Position numbers and translations under genes: made by a program
Source of the DNA: Candidatus Omnitrophota bacterium
GTDB lineage: Bacteria > Omnitrophota > Gorgyraeia > Duberdicusellales > 4484-171
Reading direction: 5' to 3'
Assembly: GCA_030601015.1 (NCBI GenBank)
Contig: JAUVUO010000069.1
Coordinates: 1 to 6,681, forward strand
Length of the DNA: 6,681 nt
In this document: positions 5,733-6,681 of the stretch, in pieces
Numbering within the stretch: position 1 is the stretch's first letter
How the letters are laid out: the number at the start of each line of letters is the position of its first letter
Notes under the pieces: model-generated
What the model saw: the letters and a program-made list of their open reading frames with translations, nothing else
What the model was told of the DNA's origin: nothing
Database searches by the model: none

Positions 5733-6140
5733 ATGTATTCAGAGAAGATAGTCCTTCATATTCCCTCTAATATGGTCGATAAACCTATAGTCTATAAATT
5801 ATCCAGAGACTTTGATTTAGAGTTTAATATTTTAAAAGCAACAGTTATTCCGAATGAAGAAGGAGTGCTGGTTTTAGAACTTAAAGGTGATAAAAATAAT
5901 TATGATAAGGCTTTGAGATATTTAGAAGCTGAGAAAATAAAAATTAAAAGTTTATCTAAAGATGTAACTAGAGATGAGAACAAATGTGTTCATTGCGGTT
6001 TATGTGTCGGGATATGTCCTGTATCGGCGTTTGAGGTAGAGTTGGATTCCAGGAAAATTATTTTTAAACAGGATAAATGCATTGCTTGCGGGATGTGTGT
6101 CAATGTTTGTCCTTACAAGGCGATGGAAATAAAATTGTAA
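5733..6140 (+). CDS. NIL-domain 2[4Fe-4S] ferredoxin, partner of DUF39
   Basis: Residues 1-75 form an NIL domain, the small ligand-binding-like fold also found at the C-terminus of MetN methionine transporters: KIVLHIPSNMVDKPIVYKLS, then a strand pair ending in EEGVLVLELKGD. Residues 81-135 form a classical two-cluster ferredoxin, C85-x2-C88-x2-C91-x3-C95-P and C116-x2-C119-x2-C122-x3-C126-P. This is the architecture of MA1822, which acts with MA1821 in homocysteine formation in methanogens; it probably supplies electrons and may bind substrate or product. At 135 residues it has the usual length. All eight ligands are intact, unlike the second site of the ferredoxin at 2105-2461. No membrane or export signal is present. 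It is the last intact gene of the cluster; 68 bases separate it from the next ATG and no clear terminator is visible there. Confidence 0.9.
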   Translation: MYSEKIVLHIPSNMVDKPIVYKLSRDFDLEFNILKATVIPNEEGVLVLELKGDKNNYDKALRYLEAEKIKIKSLSKDVTRDENKCVHCGLCVGICPVSAFEVELDSRKIIFKQDKCIACGMCVNVCPYKAMEIKL

Positions 6141-6193
6141 ATTGATTAAAGATTATTTTTTTTAGTTTTTGTTCGTAAATTAGGAAATTGATA

Positions 6194-6199
6194 GGGAGG
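6194..6199 (+). promoter_or_regulatory. Ribosome binding site pointing to the broken DUF1573 start
   Basis: GGGAGG nine bases before ATG 6209 is a good ribosome site, yet that ATG reads only seven codons (MKYFFLL) before a stop. It is strong evidence that the gene originally began at 6209 and lost its frame in the following T-run. Confidence 0.7.
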
Positions 6200-6208
6200 C
6201 TAACTTAA

Positions 6209-6656
6209 ATGAAATATTTTTTTCTTCTTTAATTTTAAGTATGGTAGGAGAAGTTAAGGCTGTTCCTAAGATTGAATTAGAATGTTATGAGTTTGATTTT
6301 GGTGAGGTTACTGAAGGTGATGAGATTAAAAAAAGTTTTATTGTTGAAAATAGCGGTGATAAAGGCTTGATTATTGAAGGGATTAATTCAGCGTGTAGTT
6401 GTACCATAGTTAGCATTGAATCGTATAATTTGAAACCCAAAGAAAAAACAAATTTGAATATTACGTATGATACTAAAGGAAAGTATCCCGGCAAAGACGA
6501 GGAAAGTGTTTATATAATTTCCAATGCCCTATGTTTGAGATGACTAAAATTACAATGGTTGCTCATATTTTAGAAAGAAAAGAGGCTTTTAATAAGGGTA
6601 ATAATTTGGTGAAAACGGATATGAAGGCTGCTGCAGTTCCTGATTACGCAGATTGA
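6209..6656 (+). pseudogene. DUF1573 secreted protein with two apparent one-base frame breaks
   Basis: The middle part (6241-6525) is a DUF1573 domain: ELECYEFDFGEVTEGDEIKK, FIVENSGDKGL and the family's Cys pair in SACSCT, in an immunoglobulin-like fold usually found in exported proteins. The frame open at ATG 6241 has no ribosome site. ATG 6209 has one, and adding a single T to the seven-T run at 6217-6223 joins it in frame, giving MKYFFSSLILSMVGEVKAVP: a signal peptide with a plausible cleavage after V-K-A. At the other end the frame runs into ALCLR and a stop (6541-6543). Adding one base near 6526-6527 restores SN-D-PMFEMTKITMVAHIL, the expected closing strand, and continues to TGA 6654-6656. 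With both corrections the product would be 149 residues. The function of DUF1573 proteins is unclear. The breaks may be real decay, programmed slippage at the T-run, or consensus errors in the sequence. Confidence 0.78.
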
Positions 6657-6681
6657 AAATATTAAATTTCGCGTTGGTGTA

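Noticed and set aside
6653..6681. Start of another gene at TTG 6653 (MKILNFALV), or coding in the neighbouring frame
   Set aside because: Only nine codons are available before the window edge, no ribosome site is visible, and two frames are equally open.

Overview
This window is an AT-rich, densely packed, single-strand stretch of bacterial DNA. Every recognisable gene is on the + strand. Gene content is almost entirely about incorporating sulfide into metabolites. Iron-sulfur proteins, a DUF39 homocysteine-forming protein with its NIL-ferredoxin partner, and the absence of oxygen-linked functions point to an anaerobic, low-GC bacterium. The phylum cannot be fixed from sequence alone; an uncultivated anaerobic lineage known from metagenomes is my guess.

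Layout. Bases 1-129 are the 3' end of an unidentified gene. A 154-base gap with one stem-loop leads to a ThiS-like sulfur carrier (284-550) and a ThiF/MoeB-like adenylyltransferase (625-1404). Between them lies something automated annotation would miss: the decayed first ~35 codons of a second cysteine synthase (503-614). It is broken by a 4-base tandem duplication (AATA AATA) and cut off just before the PLP-lysine motif. The relic also explains the odd 21-residue tail on ThiS after its Gly-Gly-Gly. After a 155-base gap with a candidate promoter come an Rrf2-family regulator (1560-2003), a small two-cluster ferredoxin (2105-2461), a PP-loop thiouridylase-like protein (2482-3495), an intact CysK (3518-4432), the DUF39 protein (4516-5730) and the NIL-domain ferredoxin (5733-6140). 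Last is a DUF1573 protein that appears to need two one-base corrections to read as one secreted protein (6209-6656).

How the genes may work together. CysK makes cysteine from O-acetylserine and sulfide. The DUF39/NIL-ferredoxin pair is the anaerobic route that turns aspartate semialdehyde and sulfide into homocysteine. The PP-loop protein probably places sulfur on tRNA. ThiS and ThiF form a thiocarboxylate sulfur-carrier module that once had its own cysteine synthase between them, comparable in logic to the mycobacterial CysO-CysM system. The Rrf2 protein is a reasonable candidate regulator, because Rrf2 proteins such as CymR control cysteine metabolism elsewhere. The joint operation of these genes is inference from adjacency and known families; the relic, the duplication and the frame breaks are read directly from the bases.
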